Source of the DNA: Ferrimonas kyonanensis DSM 18153
GTDB taxonomy: Bacteria > Pseudomonadota > Gammaproteobacteria > Enterobacterales > Shewanellaceae
Assembly (NCBI RefSeq): GCF_000425405.1
Contig: NZ_KE384369.1
Coordinates: forward strand, 54,068 to 118,067
Length of the DNA: 64,000 nucleotides
Direction of reading: 5' to 3'
Positions within the stretch are counted from its first letter, which is position 1. Every line of letters begins with the position of its first letter. Of this stretch, positions 26,918-35,573 are shown in pieces. The position numbers and the translations under genes were made by a program. A model generated the notes under the pieces. That model was not told the origin of the DNA. It did no database searches and saw only the letters and a program-made list of their open reading frames with translations.

Positions 26918-27613
26918 TTACATTGCGCCCAACTTTGGAAATGTCAGCGCTGAATACAATCTATGATGCCATGAAAGTAACTCTCGAATATGTCCAAGAA
27001 TAAACGCATGCTTAATAAAGGTATAATTTGCTTCACCAGAGCTATATTCCTCCAAAAACCTACTGCTAAAACGATGGTCTGAATGCTGCAAGATTCCATT
27101 GTAGATATAGCCAAATTCACAATGATTTATAATTGTTCTTATGGCTTTGCAGCTTTCATCAAGGTACTTAGCAAATTCTTGAGTTATATCCCCTCTACTT
27201 TCGTGATTAACTGTAATGGATAAATCCTTAGAGTGATCCGCATTTAGCAACTTTTCGCGACAGAACTTGTGTATTTTCTGGTAGTGGATCGAGTCTTTTT
27301 TGTTCTGAACTATCGAGCGATATTCGTTTAGCGCTGAGCGAATTTCAGAGACATTGTTTAAATAAAACTTACCGTTAACTTCATTCACATTGACAGACTC
27401 TATCGTTGGTAAAGCGTCGAACCTAGCGACAAAACATATTGATTGTGCACGTTCAAAGTCGGTAAGCACATCTCGTGGAGCGCTAATTTCATATCTAAAA
27501 GATATACCACCACTAATATCTGTTTTTAAGTGCGCATGTGCCAATGCTACGATTCGATCTACATCCATACGAACAATGTCTAGTTTTTCTTCAATTCTGC
27601 TTTGTTGTTCCAA
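26918..27613 (-). CDS. cassette-encoded hypothetical protein
   Basis: 231 residues, soluble and mainly helical (MEQQSRIEEKLDIVRMDVDR...), no membrane segments or motifs that I recognise. The start is TTG 27613 preceded by GGAGG with a 4-base gap. First gene of the four-cassette array, followed by an attC site. Upstream, the minus strand reads GTTAGGGC just before its ribosome site, which would fit the R' core of a preceding attC whose other half I cannot find. Confidence 0.65.
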   Translation of the reverse strand: MEQQSRIEEKLDIVRMDVDRIVALAHAHLKTDISGGISFRYEISAPRDVLTDFERAQSICFVARFDALPTIESVNVNEVNGKFYLNNVSEIRSALNEYRSIVQNKKDSIHYQKIHKFCREKLLNADHSKDLSITVNHESRGDITQEFAKYLDESCKAIRTIINHCEFGYIYNGILQHSDHRFSSRFLEEYSSGEANYTFIKHAFILGHIRELLSWHHRLYSALTFPKLGAM

Positions 27614-27639
27614 GTTGCCTCCTTCGCCCTAACAGTGTA

Positions 27640-27659
27640 TTAGTGCGAATTCGCACTAA
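27640..27659. promoter_or_regulatory. perfect 20-bp palindrome upstream of first cassette gene
   Basis: TTAGTGCGAATTCGCACTAA is its own reverse complement and lies 27 bases before the TTG start at 27613. Operator or the remains of an attC arm. Confidence 0.5.
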
Positions 27660-27764
27660 GCCCGAAATTCACACCTCAGCAATTGATTTACTCTACTCTA
27701 TTTTCTCACATACAAACAATAGGTTAGCGAAGGGTTGCCGAAATTTCAACTGGCAATTGGTGTG

Positions 27765-28040
27765 GAAAGTGCGCATGAATACATAGTGGGGTCTACATAA
27801 ACACAGTTAGTTAGAAATTTTTCTACCCTAATCAAATAGACATCAGGTGGCTGTAGGTAAAAATGAGAATTTTTACCGGTGAAAGTGCGCATTCGTAGTT
27901 ACTGACGTTTTGGGTATGGAGCCAACGACCGGTACTGGCGCCGAACTGAGCGTTCGCTGAACGTCTCAGCCAGCGGACAGTACCATCACCAGATAACGGG
28001 CTGCGAGCGCCACATAGCAGTCATTGAGAATGATGAATAG
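27765..28040. repeat. repeat-rich non-coding segment, includes dispersed repeat copy E
   Basis: GAAAGTGCGCAT occurs twice (27765-27776, 27881-27892). GGTAAAAAT-gaga-ATTTTTACC (27856-27877) is a perfect 9-bp inverted repeat. From about 27925 to 28040, CTGGCGCCGAACTGAGCG ... GAGCGCCACATAGCAGTCATT is another copy of the dispersed repeat. No gene supported between 27614 and 28073. Confidence 0.55.
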
Positions 28041-28073
28041 ACTGCAGCGAAAAGGGCTCTATTCATACTCAAG

Positions 28074-28511
28074 TTACTGCTCATCGCCGGATATGAGTTT
28101 CTCTCTCTGGTAAACCATGACAGCCGCGATCCTAATAGCTCCGAGGACAAGTAGAAACACCGAAAAGGCATAGAGCATATCGGCTTTTACTTCATGCTTG
28201 AACATCGCAATCAGTATCTCCCTGACAATGAAAACAATGGCGGCATCCAGAATGAAGGTTAGGCGCAACCTGTGGGACTTGAAGTACTCCACTAAGGATT
28301 TCGATAACTCAATCATGACATACAGGGTCAGCACATCGGTAATGATATGGATGTAGTTGCCGGTAACGCCGTCAGCTAGAATTAAGTCCCAGGTGGTAAA
28401 GAACAGTTTTAACGCCCCGATGGCTACCCCAATAGAGATGAACAACAGTATCAATCCAAATACTGCGTCAATCGCTTTGTCGTAGTAGACCTTGATTCTG
28501 TCACTTAGCAT
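28074..28511 (-). CDS. PsiE-family (phosphate-starvation-inducible) membrane protein
   Basis: 145 residues with four membrane segments and the family pattern VLTLYVMIELSKSL, then LDAAIVFIVREILIAMF. PsiE proteins are inner membrane proteins of unknown function named for phosphate-starvation induction in E. coli. ATG 28511 (MLSDRIKV) has GAGG 6 bases upstream; reading extends to 28523. Divergent from the USP gene, at the edge of the first accessory island. Confidence 0.75.
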   Translation of the reverse strand: MLSDRIKVYYDKAIDAVFGLILLFISIGVAIGALKLFFTTWDLILADGVTGNYIHIITDVLTLYVMIELSKSLVEYFKSHRLRLTFILDAAIVFIVREILIAMFKHEVKADMLYAFSVFLLVLGAIRIAAVMVYQREKLISGDEQ

Positions 28512-28719
28512 GATGGACCTCATCGCAGAATGGCGGAGTAAGCTTCGCTGACCATAGATACTGCCTAAGCAGACTAAATGTAGCTCCCGATTGCAGTTAT
28601 AGCCCGCGATATTGAAGATTCACGACAGAACTTCTGTCGCTATACTCAGAAGACGTCACCGGTTTCAGCCGTTGAAAAATACCTTGCCTGAGCCATCGTA
28701 ATAGTCCAGAGGATCGCAA

Positions 28720-29571
28720 ATGTACCGAACTACCTTATTGCTTGCTGCCCAACAAGGGGATTCGAGTTTGCTACGTTCTAAGCTTCGCACACTGTCTCGT
28801 GTCATCGCCTCTCCTTGTCACATCATTATCCACGGGAACTCACCTCCGCTGCAGCGCTTCTACTTATTTGAAGATGACGTGCTAACGGCCGCAGCCGAGG
28901 CCTACAAGGGCGCTGTATGCACCTGGGCGGAATCCTTGATTGCCCCCCTATCTACGGGCAAGGTCTCTTTCACTCTGGAGTATGTTTGGAGCAAGCATCT
29001 TGATCTTCAGCAGCATCTGAAAGAGACAGAGTGTGACCTCGTTGCTGTTTACTGCGGCGGCAACCGACCTTCATCCCAATTCAGACGTGTCATTGAGGGA
29101 AGTCACTGCCCGGTGTTGCTGCTCAGCAACCATGGGTGGCGATCCCAGTTATCGCTGCTGGCGGGAATCGACCCGTTCCATAAAAGTGACCGTTCGGCCA
29201 ACATGGACATCAAAGTCGTGAACCATGCATTGGCCCTTAACCGCGCCCTCAAAGGGGACCTCAGCGTAGTACACAGCTGCTATGTACCGGGCTATATGGT
29301 CAAATACCGCACCATGATCCACTCTACCCACCAACGGGTGATCCAGGAGTTCATCGCAAACAATGGCTGGCACAAACTCAACTGGCGCCTCCTCCAAGGC
29401 GAGCCATCAGACGCTCTGGCACACTATTGCAGAACTCACCACATCGATATTCTGATCATGGGATTGGTCGCTCGTGGCGTATTGAAGCGCCAGATCACCG
29501 GCAGCACCAGCGAGCAGTTGATGGAAGCCCTGTGTTGTGATCTGCTGTTGGTGCCCAAAGGTGCACCTTAG
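28720..29571 (+). CDS. tandem universal stress protein (UspE-like)
   Basis: 283 residues containing two USP folds. The C-terminal one has the recognisable ending HIDILIMGLVARGVLKRQITGSTSEQLM with the phosphate-binding GSTSE and LLLVPKG; the N-terminal one (about 1-135) is degenerate but ends CPVLLLSNHG. Such tandem cytoplasmic proteins act in general stress resistance. It converges with zntB, with 5 bases between the stops. Confidence 0.75.
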   Translation: MYRTTLLLAAQQGDSSLLRSKLRTLSRVIASPCHIIIHGNSPPLQRFYLFEDDVLTAAAEAYKGAVCTWAESLIAPLSTGKVSFTLEYVWSKHLDLQQHLKETECDLVAVYCGGNRPSSQFRRVIEGSHCPVLLLSNHGWRSQLSLLAGIDPFHKSDRSANMDIKVVNHALALNRALKGDLSVVHSCYVPGYMVKYRTMIHSTHQRVIQEFIANNGWHKLNWRLLQGEPSDALAHYCRTHHIDILIMGLVARGVLKRQITGSTSEQLMEALCCDLLLVPKGAP

Positions 29572-29576
29572 CAGCA

Positions 29577-30551
29577 CTAGAGCCAACTGTTACGTTTGAA
29601 CAACCACCACTGTAGCCCGACCAGGCCGACGAGCAAGCCACAGAATATCCAGAATGAAAAAGGATACTCGGCGCCGGGTATGCCCCCTACGTTGATCCCC
29701 AGCAAACCGGTAAGAAACCCCAGGGGCAGGAAAATGGCGGCCACCAAAGACAGAAAGTACATGCGGTTGTTCATCTTCTCGGCCAGTTTATTGTTCAATT
29801 CCTCTTGCGCCACCACCGAACGCTCACGAACCGAGTCCAGTCCCTCGATAAAGCGGCTGAGGTGATCGGCCACCTCCCGGATTGCTTGGCGATTTTCTAA
29901 ACTCAACCAATCGGCCTTAAGGGTTTGCAACTGTATAAGCGCTTCCTTCTGCGGTGACAGATATCGCCTTAGCGAGATTACGGTGCGACGCAGCGAAGCG
30001 ATCTGACTGCGCAAGATCTGGCTATCGCTCGACAGCATCTGCTCCTCAATCTCATCAATTTGCTCCTCGGTTTCATCAATGGTTCCCTGCATACGCGCCA
30101 TCAACCGACCGGTCAGCAGCACCAGAAACTCAGCCACGTTGCGCGGCCCCTCGCCCTGATCCCAGGTTTCAGAAATATCCCGTACTGATAACAGTTGCCG
30201 CTTGCGGGTACTGATGATTCGCTCGCCGTCCGTCCAAAGGCGAATACCCACCATATCCTCGGGATCTGATCCTGGACTCAGGTTGACGCCGCGCAGGTTC
30301 AGCAACACCCCATCGGCCAACTGAGTCGCCCTGGGACGGCTGCTTTCGGACAACAGGGCGTCAATAGCCACTCGCTCCAAGCCGCTGTGATGCTCGAGCC
30401 AAGCCTGGGCACCTTCATCGGTGTAGTCGAAGTGCAACCACAGCACTTCTCCACTTGCAATTAAAGCCGCGGCATCGGCCAGCTCTACCGGCTTTGCCCC
30501 CCCCTGGCCATCAAACCGACGACCAATGATCAAACCTTGGCTATCCTTCAT
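29577..30551 (-). CDS. zntB: ZntB-type zinc transporter (CorA superfamily)
   Basis: 324 residues. Large cytoplasmic N-terminal domain (LWLHFDYTDEGAQAWL, ESSRPRATQLADGVLLNLRGVN) and two C-terminal membrane helices with the pore motif GIN in LTGLLGINVGGIPGAEYPF and a final FKRNSWL. The GIN instead of GMN and overall alignment match E. coli ZntB. It transports Zn2+ across the inner membrane. ATG 30551 (MKDSQGL) matches ZntB length and has AGGA upstream; reading extends to 30623. Divergent from mgtE. Confidence 0.85.
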   Translation of the reverse strand: MKDSQGLIIGRRFDGQGGAKPVELADAAALIASGEVLWLHFDYTDEGAQAWLEHHSGLERVAIDALLSESSRPRATQLADGVLLNLRGVNLSPGSDPEDMVGIRLWTDGERIISTRKRQLLSVRDISETWDQGEGPRNVAEFLVLLTGRLMARMQGTIDETEEQIDEIEEQMLSSDSQILRSQIASLRRTVISLRRYLSPQKEALIQLQTLKADWLSLENRQAIREVADHLSRFIEGLDSVRERSVVAQEELNNKLAEKMNNRMYFLSLVAAIFLPLGFLTGLLGINVGGIPGAEYPFSFWIFCGLLVGLVGLQWWLFKRNSWL

Positions 30552-30733
30552 AATAAACTCATCCTGAAATACTCTACTAATCTTAGATAGATGCCTGTGA
30601 GAAGGAAATGAAATACGCGACATTAGTCTGGGTGAGCACTACTTGAACACTACCCGACAGGTTGCTGGCTCAAGCCGAACAATAGTTTGGCCTGGACTGT
30701 AAATTTAGGTTGTGAGAATTAAATTAAGGGCGA

Positions 30734-32161
30734 ATGATTTCTCGCAATTTATGGTTTATTTTTAATCACATTGAAGCAGCGGAGAGCAGCTTGGCCGATC
30801 AACCAAATGAATTGGATCCCTCCAGAGAAGAGGTCAGTCACTTAGTCGAAAAGTTGAACCTGGCAAAAGAGGCGCAGCAGGAGTCGCTGTTTGAGCAAGC
30901 CATAGAGCTGGTTGAATCTGGTGAGATCGCCTTGTTGCTCGAATCTTTGCCCATTGGTGCCCGCTTAGAGCGGTGGCACCAGGTGGCTCAGGATGAACAA
31001 CTGGATGTGTTGGTGGCGATGCGCGGCGAAGCCCGGGGAGCCATTCTGCGCACGCTGCCCGAGTCGACCCTAGCGGCGTTACTCGATAGAGTCGACGCCG
31101 AGTCGCTGGTGGAACTTGCGGATGATCTCCCCGGGGCCATAGTGGACGACGCGGTCAGCAGAATGACCGCCAAGCAGCGTGATTGGTATGAACAAGCCAA
31201 CCAGTACGGCGATGATGAAGTGGGCCGGTACCTGAACCACGAGATGGTATTGGTGCCCTCAGGTGCTAGGGCAGGCGATGCTCTGAGGGTGTTGCTTCGC
31301 AGCCGTTATCCTTTCAGTGATCAGGCCTATCTGGTGGATGCCGAGGGCCTGTACCGGGGCACCATTTCATTGAAGCAACTAGCTGGTCTGCCCTCGTCAC
31401 AGACACTGAAAGAGGTTGAACTGCTGGAGTTAGCCCCGTTGCAAGCTGTCACCAGCTTAGTGAACGCCACCGAAGCGGTTGAACACTCAGATTTGAATGC
31501 CCTACCCGTCGTCGACATTGACGGCAGGTTGCTGGGGCGTATTAGCCTGCAGCTTGCACTGGAGTTGACTCGCGAAAAGTACGAGTCCAGATTGATGGCT
31601 ACCGTAGGCCTGGACGAGGAAACCGACCTGTTTTCTCCTGTGTGGCAGAGCAGTAAAAGACGAGCATTGTGGCTGGGGATCAATCTGTTGACCGCACTGC
31701 TCGCCTCTTGGGTGATTGGCAGGTTCGAAACGACTCTGGCGCAAGTGGTCTCTTTAGCTGTTTTGATGCCTATCGTCGCCTCCATGGGCGGCATCGCGGG
31801 CAGCCAAACATTGACCCTGGTCGTTCGCGGCCTGGCGATGGGCCAGCTGACTCGGGGCAACTTGCGAGCTCTACTTTCCAAGGAGATGGGCGTAGGCGCG
31901 CTTAACGGCATCGTTTGGTCGGTGATCATCGGTGCCGTTGCCAGCCTCTGGTTTGGCGATCTGGCCATCGGGTTGGTGATGGCCACGGCCATTGTCATTA
32001 ATATCGTCGTGGCTGCCCTAGCCGGGGTGGTCATTCCGGTGGTGTTGGACCGACGTGATATTGACCCGGCCCTGTCGGGTTCGGTGGTCTTGACTACAGT
32101 CACCGATGTGGTGGGCTTTCTGACGTTTCTGGGGCTGGGCACCCTTGTCCTGATTCCCTGA
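30734..32161 (+). CDS. mgtE: MgtE-type magnesium transporter
   Basis: 475 residues: an N-domain of helical repeats (about 20-150, with LPIGARLERWHQV, DDLPGAIVDDAVSRM), a CBS pair (about 155-280), a plug helix, and five C-terminal membrane segments with LMPIVASMGGIAGSQTL, GVGALNGIVWSV and VLTTVTDVVGFLTFLGLG. MgtE is a Mg2+-gated channel-like importer. I see no M-box leader in the short intergenic region. Followed after 50 bases by rimB, with which it may be cotranscribed. Confidence 0.9.
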   Translation: MISRNLWFIFNHIEAAESSLADQPNELDPSREEVSHLVEKLNLAKEAQQESLFEQAIELVESGEIALLLESLPIGARLERWHQVAQDEQLDVLVAMRGEARGAILRTLPESTLAALLDRVDAESLVELADDLPGAIVDDAVSRMTAKQRDWYEQANQYGDDEVGRYLNHEMVLVPSGARAGDALRVLLRSRYPFSDQAYLVDAEGLYRGTISLKQLAGLPSSQTLKEVELLELAPLQAVTSLVNATEAVEHSDLNALPVVDIDGRLLGRISLQLALELTREKYESRLMATVGLDEETDLFSPVWQSSKRRALWLGINLLTALLASWVIGRFETTLAQVVSLAVLMPIVASMGGIAGSQTLTLVVRGLAMGQLTRGNLRALLSKEMGVGALNGIVWSVIIGAVASLWFGDLAIGLVMATAIVINIVVAALAGVVIPVVLDRRDIDPALSGSVVLTTVTDVVGFLTFLGLGTLVLIP

Positions 32162-32211
32162 TTTCTGGTCGTTGAAGCGGTCAAGCGAGTCTAGCAGTCG
32201 TAGGAGGTTAT

Positions 32212-32664
32212 ATGGATAGCGAAAACCCGTCCTCATTACCGCGCGCCGGGTGGCGGGAGTGGGTCGCACTACCGGAACTGGGCATCGAGCGAATCAAGGC
32301 AAAGATGGACACCGGCGCTCGAACATCCTGCCTGCACGCCTTCTATACTCAAGTCTTCGAAAAGGAAGGCCGACCCTGGTTGGAGTTTCATGTCCATCCC
32401 AGCCAGGGTGATGTCGATACTGTGGTCATTTGTCAGTCTCCCATCGTCGACTGGAGGGATGTGAGCGACTCGGGAGGTCATGTGGAGAATCGGCCGGTGA
32501 TCCTCACCCAGTTAACTCTGGGCCACGAAAGTTGGCCGGTGGAGATGACCGTCACCAATAGAGACACCATGAAGTTTCGCATGCTCATTGGTCGAACCGC
32601 TATGCGAGGACGACTAGTGATTGACTCCGACTCATCCTATTTGCTTGGAGAGCAATCCAAATGA
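32212..32664 (+). CDS. rimB: RimB-type retropepsin-like protease (ATP-dependent zinc protease family)
   Basis: 150 residues of the PF05618 type: [28 protein letters not shown] holds the aspartic-protease-like DTGA, later [24 protein letters not shown]. In Pseudomonas the related RimB partners RimK in controlling ribosomal protein S6 modification. ATG 32212 has AGGAGG upstream. It overlaps rimK by 4 bases (ATGA), so translation is coupled. Confidence 0.8.
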   Translation: MDSENPSSLPRAGWREWVALPELGIERIKAKMDTGARTSCLHAFYTQVFEKEGRPWLEFHVHPSQGDVDTVVICQSPIVDWRDVSDSGGHVENRPVILTQLTLGHESWPVEMTVTNRDTMKFRMLIGRTAMRGRLVIDSDSSYLLGEQSK

Positions 32665-33566
32665 AGATCGGCATACTGTCACGCAACAGCAAGCTTTATT
32701 CTACTCGGAGGCTTATTGAAGCCTGCGAACAACGTGGCCATCAGGCGGTCGTAATCGACGCCTTGCATTGCTATATGAACATCAACTCAGACCAGCCCAG
32801 TATCCATTCTAAGGGGGAGAGCCTCGATGATTTCTATGCCATCATTCCCAGAATTGGCGCCTCGGTCACCTTCTACGGCTGTGCCGTGCTTCGTCAATTC
32901 GAGATGATGGGCGTCTTCCCGGTCAACGAATCTGTCGCCATCACACGCTCCCGTGACAAACTGCGTTCGATGCAGTTGCTCTCCCGCCGTAAAGTGGGCA
33001 TGCCGATCACCGGCTTTGCCAGTAAACCCGATGACATCAAAGATCTGTTAGACATGGTGGGTGGGGCACCGGTAGTGATCAAGTTGCTCGAGGGAACTCA
33101 GGGGATCGGCGTAGTACTGGCCGAAACCCGCAAGGCCGCCGAGAGCGTCATTGAAGCCTTTCTCGGCTTAAGGGTCAACATCATGGTCCAGGAATTCATC
33201 AAAGAGGCGGATGGCGCCGACATTCGTTGCTTTGTCATCGGCGATCGGGTCATCGCCGCCATGAAGCGCCAAGGTGCCGAGGGCGAGTTCCGCTCCAACC
33301 TGCACCGGGGCGGCAGCGCTTCACTGGTGCGCATCACCCCCGAGGAGCGGCGCACTGCAGTGGAAGCGGCCAAGGTGATGGGGCTGAGGGTGGCCGGGGT
33401 CGATCTGCTGAGATCGAACCGGGGCCCTTTGGTCATGGAGGTCAACTCCTCACCCGGCCTGGAGGGAATCGAGTCTGCCACAGGTAAGGACGTTGCCGGC
33501 ATGATCATTGAATACATAGAGAAAAACGCCAAACCCCAAAGGACACGCACACGTGGCAAGGGCTAA
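32661..33566 (+). CDS. rimK: RimK: ribosomal protein S6 glutamate ligase
   Basis: 301-residue ATP-grasp ligase that adds glutamates to the C terminus of S6. Seen: [18 protein letters not shown] start, [29 protein letters not shown] (ATP-binding Lys and loop), [16 protein letters not shown], and metal-binding [15 protein letters not shown]. Length and motifs match E. coli RimK. Coupled to rimB upstream (4-base overlap) and to the aspartoacylase-like gene downstream (14-base overlap), so the three act as one operon. Confidence 0.95.
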   Translation: MKIGILSRNSKLYSTRRLIEACEQRGHQAVVIDALHCYMNINSDQPSIHSKGESLDDFYAIIPRIGASVTFYGCAVLRQFEMMGVFPVNESVAITRSRDKLRSMQLLSRRKVGMPITGFASKPDDIKDLLDMVGGAPVVIKLLEGTQGIGVVLAETRKAAESVIEAFLGLRVNIMVQEFIKEADGADIRCFVIGDRVIAAMKRQGAEGEFRSNLHRGGSASLVRITPEERRTAVEAAKVMGLRVAGVDLLRSNRGPLVMEVNSSPGLEGIESATGKDVAGMIIEYIEKNAKPQRTRTRGKG

Positions 33567-34617
33567 GACTAATCGCGGCTTCGAAATTGGCGGGCTTGAG
33601 GTGGCACCAGGTCATCGGCGGACCATACAGCTCGATGTTGCCCAGCTCTATACCCATACCCCTCTAACCATTCCCGTGGAGGTGGTGAACGGACGGCTGG
33701 AGGGGCCTGTATTGCTGATCAGTGCCGCCATTCATGGCGATGAGCTGAACGGCGTCGAGGTAGTGCGGCAGATCCTCTCTCTGATGGAACCGCTCAAACT
33801 CAAGGGAACCCTGGTGGCGGTACCCGTGGTCAATGTGTTTGGTCTGATTCAAAAGAGCCGTTATCTGCCGGATCGGCGCGATCTGAACCGCTGCTTTCCC
33901 GGTAGCCTTAAAGGCTCCATCGCCGCCCGACTCGCCCATCAGTTCTTCCATCAGGTGGTGACTCGGTGCAGTCACATCATCGATCTGCACACCGCCGCGG
34001 TGCACAGAACCAACCTGCCTCAGCTCAGAGCCAACCTGGATGACCCGCTAAGCAGCGCCATGGCCCAGGCGTTCGGTGCGCCAGTGGTAATCAACGCCTC
34101 GACCCGTGATGGCTCACTCAGGGCGGTGGCTCAAGCCGCAGGAATTCCTGTGCTCACATTTGAGGGAGGCGAGGCGCTCAGATTCGATAGCGGCGCCATC
34201 AGCATGGCCGTCAAGGGGAGCATCAGGGTCATGCGTCACCTGGGGATGCTGCCCTCACGTCGCCGCAGCCAACCCAAACCCATGGTAGTGGCCTGCGCCA
34301 CCTCCTGGGTGCGCGCGGCACAGGGTGGCATCATCCGCTCCCAGGTGGCTTTGGGCGCCAAGGTCAAGGAGGGCTCGGTGCTGGCGAAGATCGCTGCTCC
34401 CTTGGGCCATGATGAATTTACATTGCTGGCACCCAAGGAGGGGATCGTCATAGGCCAGCACACTTTGCCCCTGGTCAACGAAGGCGATGCCCTGTTCCAC
34501 GTGGCCTATTTTGAACAACAGCAAGTTGAGGAAGCGTTGGCTCAGATCGACTCCCTGCTCGACGAAGAGCCCAACCGAGGGATTATCTATGACATAGATG
34601 AACCAGGATTGACCTGA
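33553..34617 (+). CDS. succinylglutamate desuccinylase/aspartoacylase-family zinc hydrolase
   Basis: 354 residues. Zinc ligands appear in [12 protein letters not shown] (His, Glu) and [10 protein letters not shown] (His); [10 protein letters not shown] is the substrate-binding Arg/Asn motif of this M14-related family; the C-terminal part is a lipoyl-like beta domain ([34 protein letters not shown]). Its place behind rimB and rimK suggests it removes or recycles an acyl-amino acid or glutamate tail, which is an inference. Starts at GTG 33553 inside the end of rimK. Confidence 0.8.
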   Translation: MARAKTNRGFEIGGLEVAPGHRRTIQLDVAQLYTHTPLTIPVEVVNGRLEGPVLLISAAIHGDELNGVEVVRQILSLMEPLKLKGTLVAVPVVNVFGLIQKSRYLPDRRDLNRCFPGSLKGSIAARLAHQFFHQVVTRCSHIIDLHTAAVHRTNLPQLRANLDDPLSSAMAQAFGAPVVINASTRDGSLRAVAQAAGIPVLTFEGGEALRFDSGAISMAVKGSIRVMRHLGMLPSRRRSQPKPMVVACATSWVRAAQGGIIRSQVALGAKVKEGSVLAKIAAPLGHDEFTLLAPKEGIVIGQHTLPLVNEGDALFHVAYFEQQQVEEALAQIDSLLDEEPNRGIIYDIDEPGLT

Positions 34618-34663
34618 CTTTCAGGGATAAGGAGAAAAGCGGTGCAATAGATCCTAGCTAGGA

Positions 34664-34799
34664 TGTTGATTCTGGCTTACGCCGCCGTCGGGAAATAGTC
34701 GCCCACGCCAATGAAAACTACGGACTAAGCAGGCCCATTAAAGCCTTTCGGGTGTGCTACCTTGTGAGGGAGGTCAATATGCTGCTCAAATCTGGTAAA
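34664..34799 (+). pseudogene. possible IS3-type transposase fragment
   Basis: Frame from 34664 encodes RRREIVAHANENYGLSRPIK followed by AFRVCYLVREV, which resembles the start of IS3-family OrfB (helix-turn-helix like part), without a start codon and ending in the DUF2391 gene. A palindrome ATCCTAGCTAGGAT lies just upstream. Low confidence; only similarity by eye. Confidence 0.25.
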
Positions 34800-35195
34800 T
34801 TATTCTTTATCGAAACTATCGACTACTATTGCCCCCATAGATGCAGGCATTGAAATAATGATAACTCGTTTTAGTGCTACTAGTGGTTCTGATAGTAGCG
34901 GTAACTTATCGATACAAAATAGTACTAACATTACAACCATAGCTGTTATGAGATAAGCAACCACTATACGAAGAATAAAAACCAATTTACGCTCAGAAAC
35001 ATTACGTTGAAACACACTTTCGTAGGTGTATAACGTAAGAAACACAACTGACAAACTGAACAACATTGAAAGGTTGATGATTGGTAAGGTCTCGCCTAAT
35101 CGCCAGGCTTCTTCAGAAAATGAAATTGGAACAGCAAGAGCAAATGCCCCAACAAATATTTGACTCGCATCTTCAAAATTAAAGCTATATTTCAC
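34800..35195 (-). CDS. DUF2391-family small membrane protein
   Basis: 131 residues, about four membrane segments. EDASQIFVGAFALAVPISFSEEAWRLGE matches the start of the DUF2391/COG4711 family (EEVW-like motif), and PASMGAIVVDSF the end. Function unknown. AT-rich, minus strand, first gene of the second accessory island. A dispersed repeat (copy B) follows upstream. Confidence 0.65.
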   Translation of the reverse strand: MKYSFNFEDASQIFVGAFALAVPISFSEEAWRLGETLPIINLSMLFSLSVVFLTLYTYESVFQRNVSERKLVFILRIVVAYLITAMVVMLVLFCIDKLPLLSEPLVALKRVIIISMPASMGAIVVDSFDKE

Positions 35196-35230
35196 CGTAG
35201 ACTCCGGACATTTACTTAACAGCTCTCTTT

Positions 35231-35470
35231 ATGCGGCAATTTTCAGCCTTTCACCCGGGAAACTCTTGCCGCATATCTGATGGTTTTAGCAGTGAGTCGG
35301 CAAAGCATTTGTAATGTATCAATGGATTAGATCAGGATCAACGCCCTTAGCCGCTTGCTTTTCAGCGCGAAAGACGACAACGTTATGTGTAGTAAACATT
35401 ACTGACCAGTTCTGGTGCCAAAAGCATGGGCCTGACCCAGTTGAACCTAGAAGAGTCTCATTGGGCGGCG
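35231..35470. repeat. dispersed non-coding repeat, copy B
   Basis: ATGCGGCAA (35231-35239) and TTGCCGCAT (35266-35274) with a 26-base spacer followed by ATCTGA repeat the arrangement at 25259-25302; ATGTATCA and AACGCCC follow at similar distances. Plus-strand GGCGTTAGAC near 35466 looks like an attC core. No gene in 35196-35573. Confidence 0.65.
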
Positions 35471-35573
35471 TTAGACGTCGCATTACAATCATTTACGTCC
35501 ACAAAATGCTGAATATCAATAACGGTAGTGTCAAGGTTCCCGGAACTCGGTAGCGCTTACGCACTAACTTAAA

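Noticed and set aside
23001..27613. Toxin-antitoxin cassette
   Set aside because: Integron arrays often carry these, but no gene pair with known toxin or antitoxin features was found; the acetyltransferase is YjaB-like, not a DUF1778-linked toxin.
30624..30733. M-box riboswitch upstream of mgtE
   Set aside because: The region is only about 110 bases and shared with divergent zntB; none of the conserved M-box features was seen.
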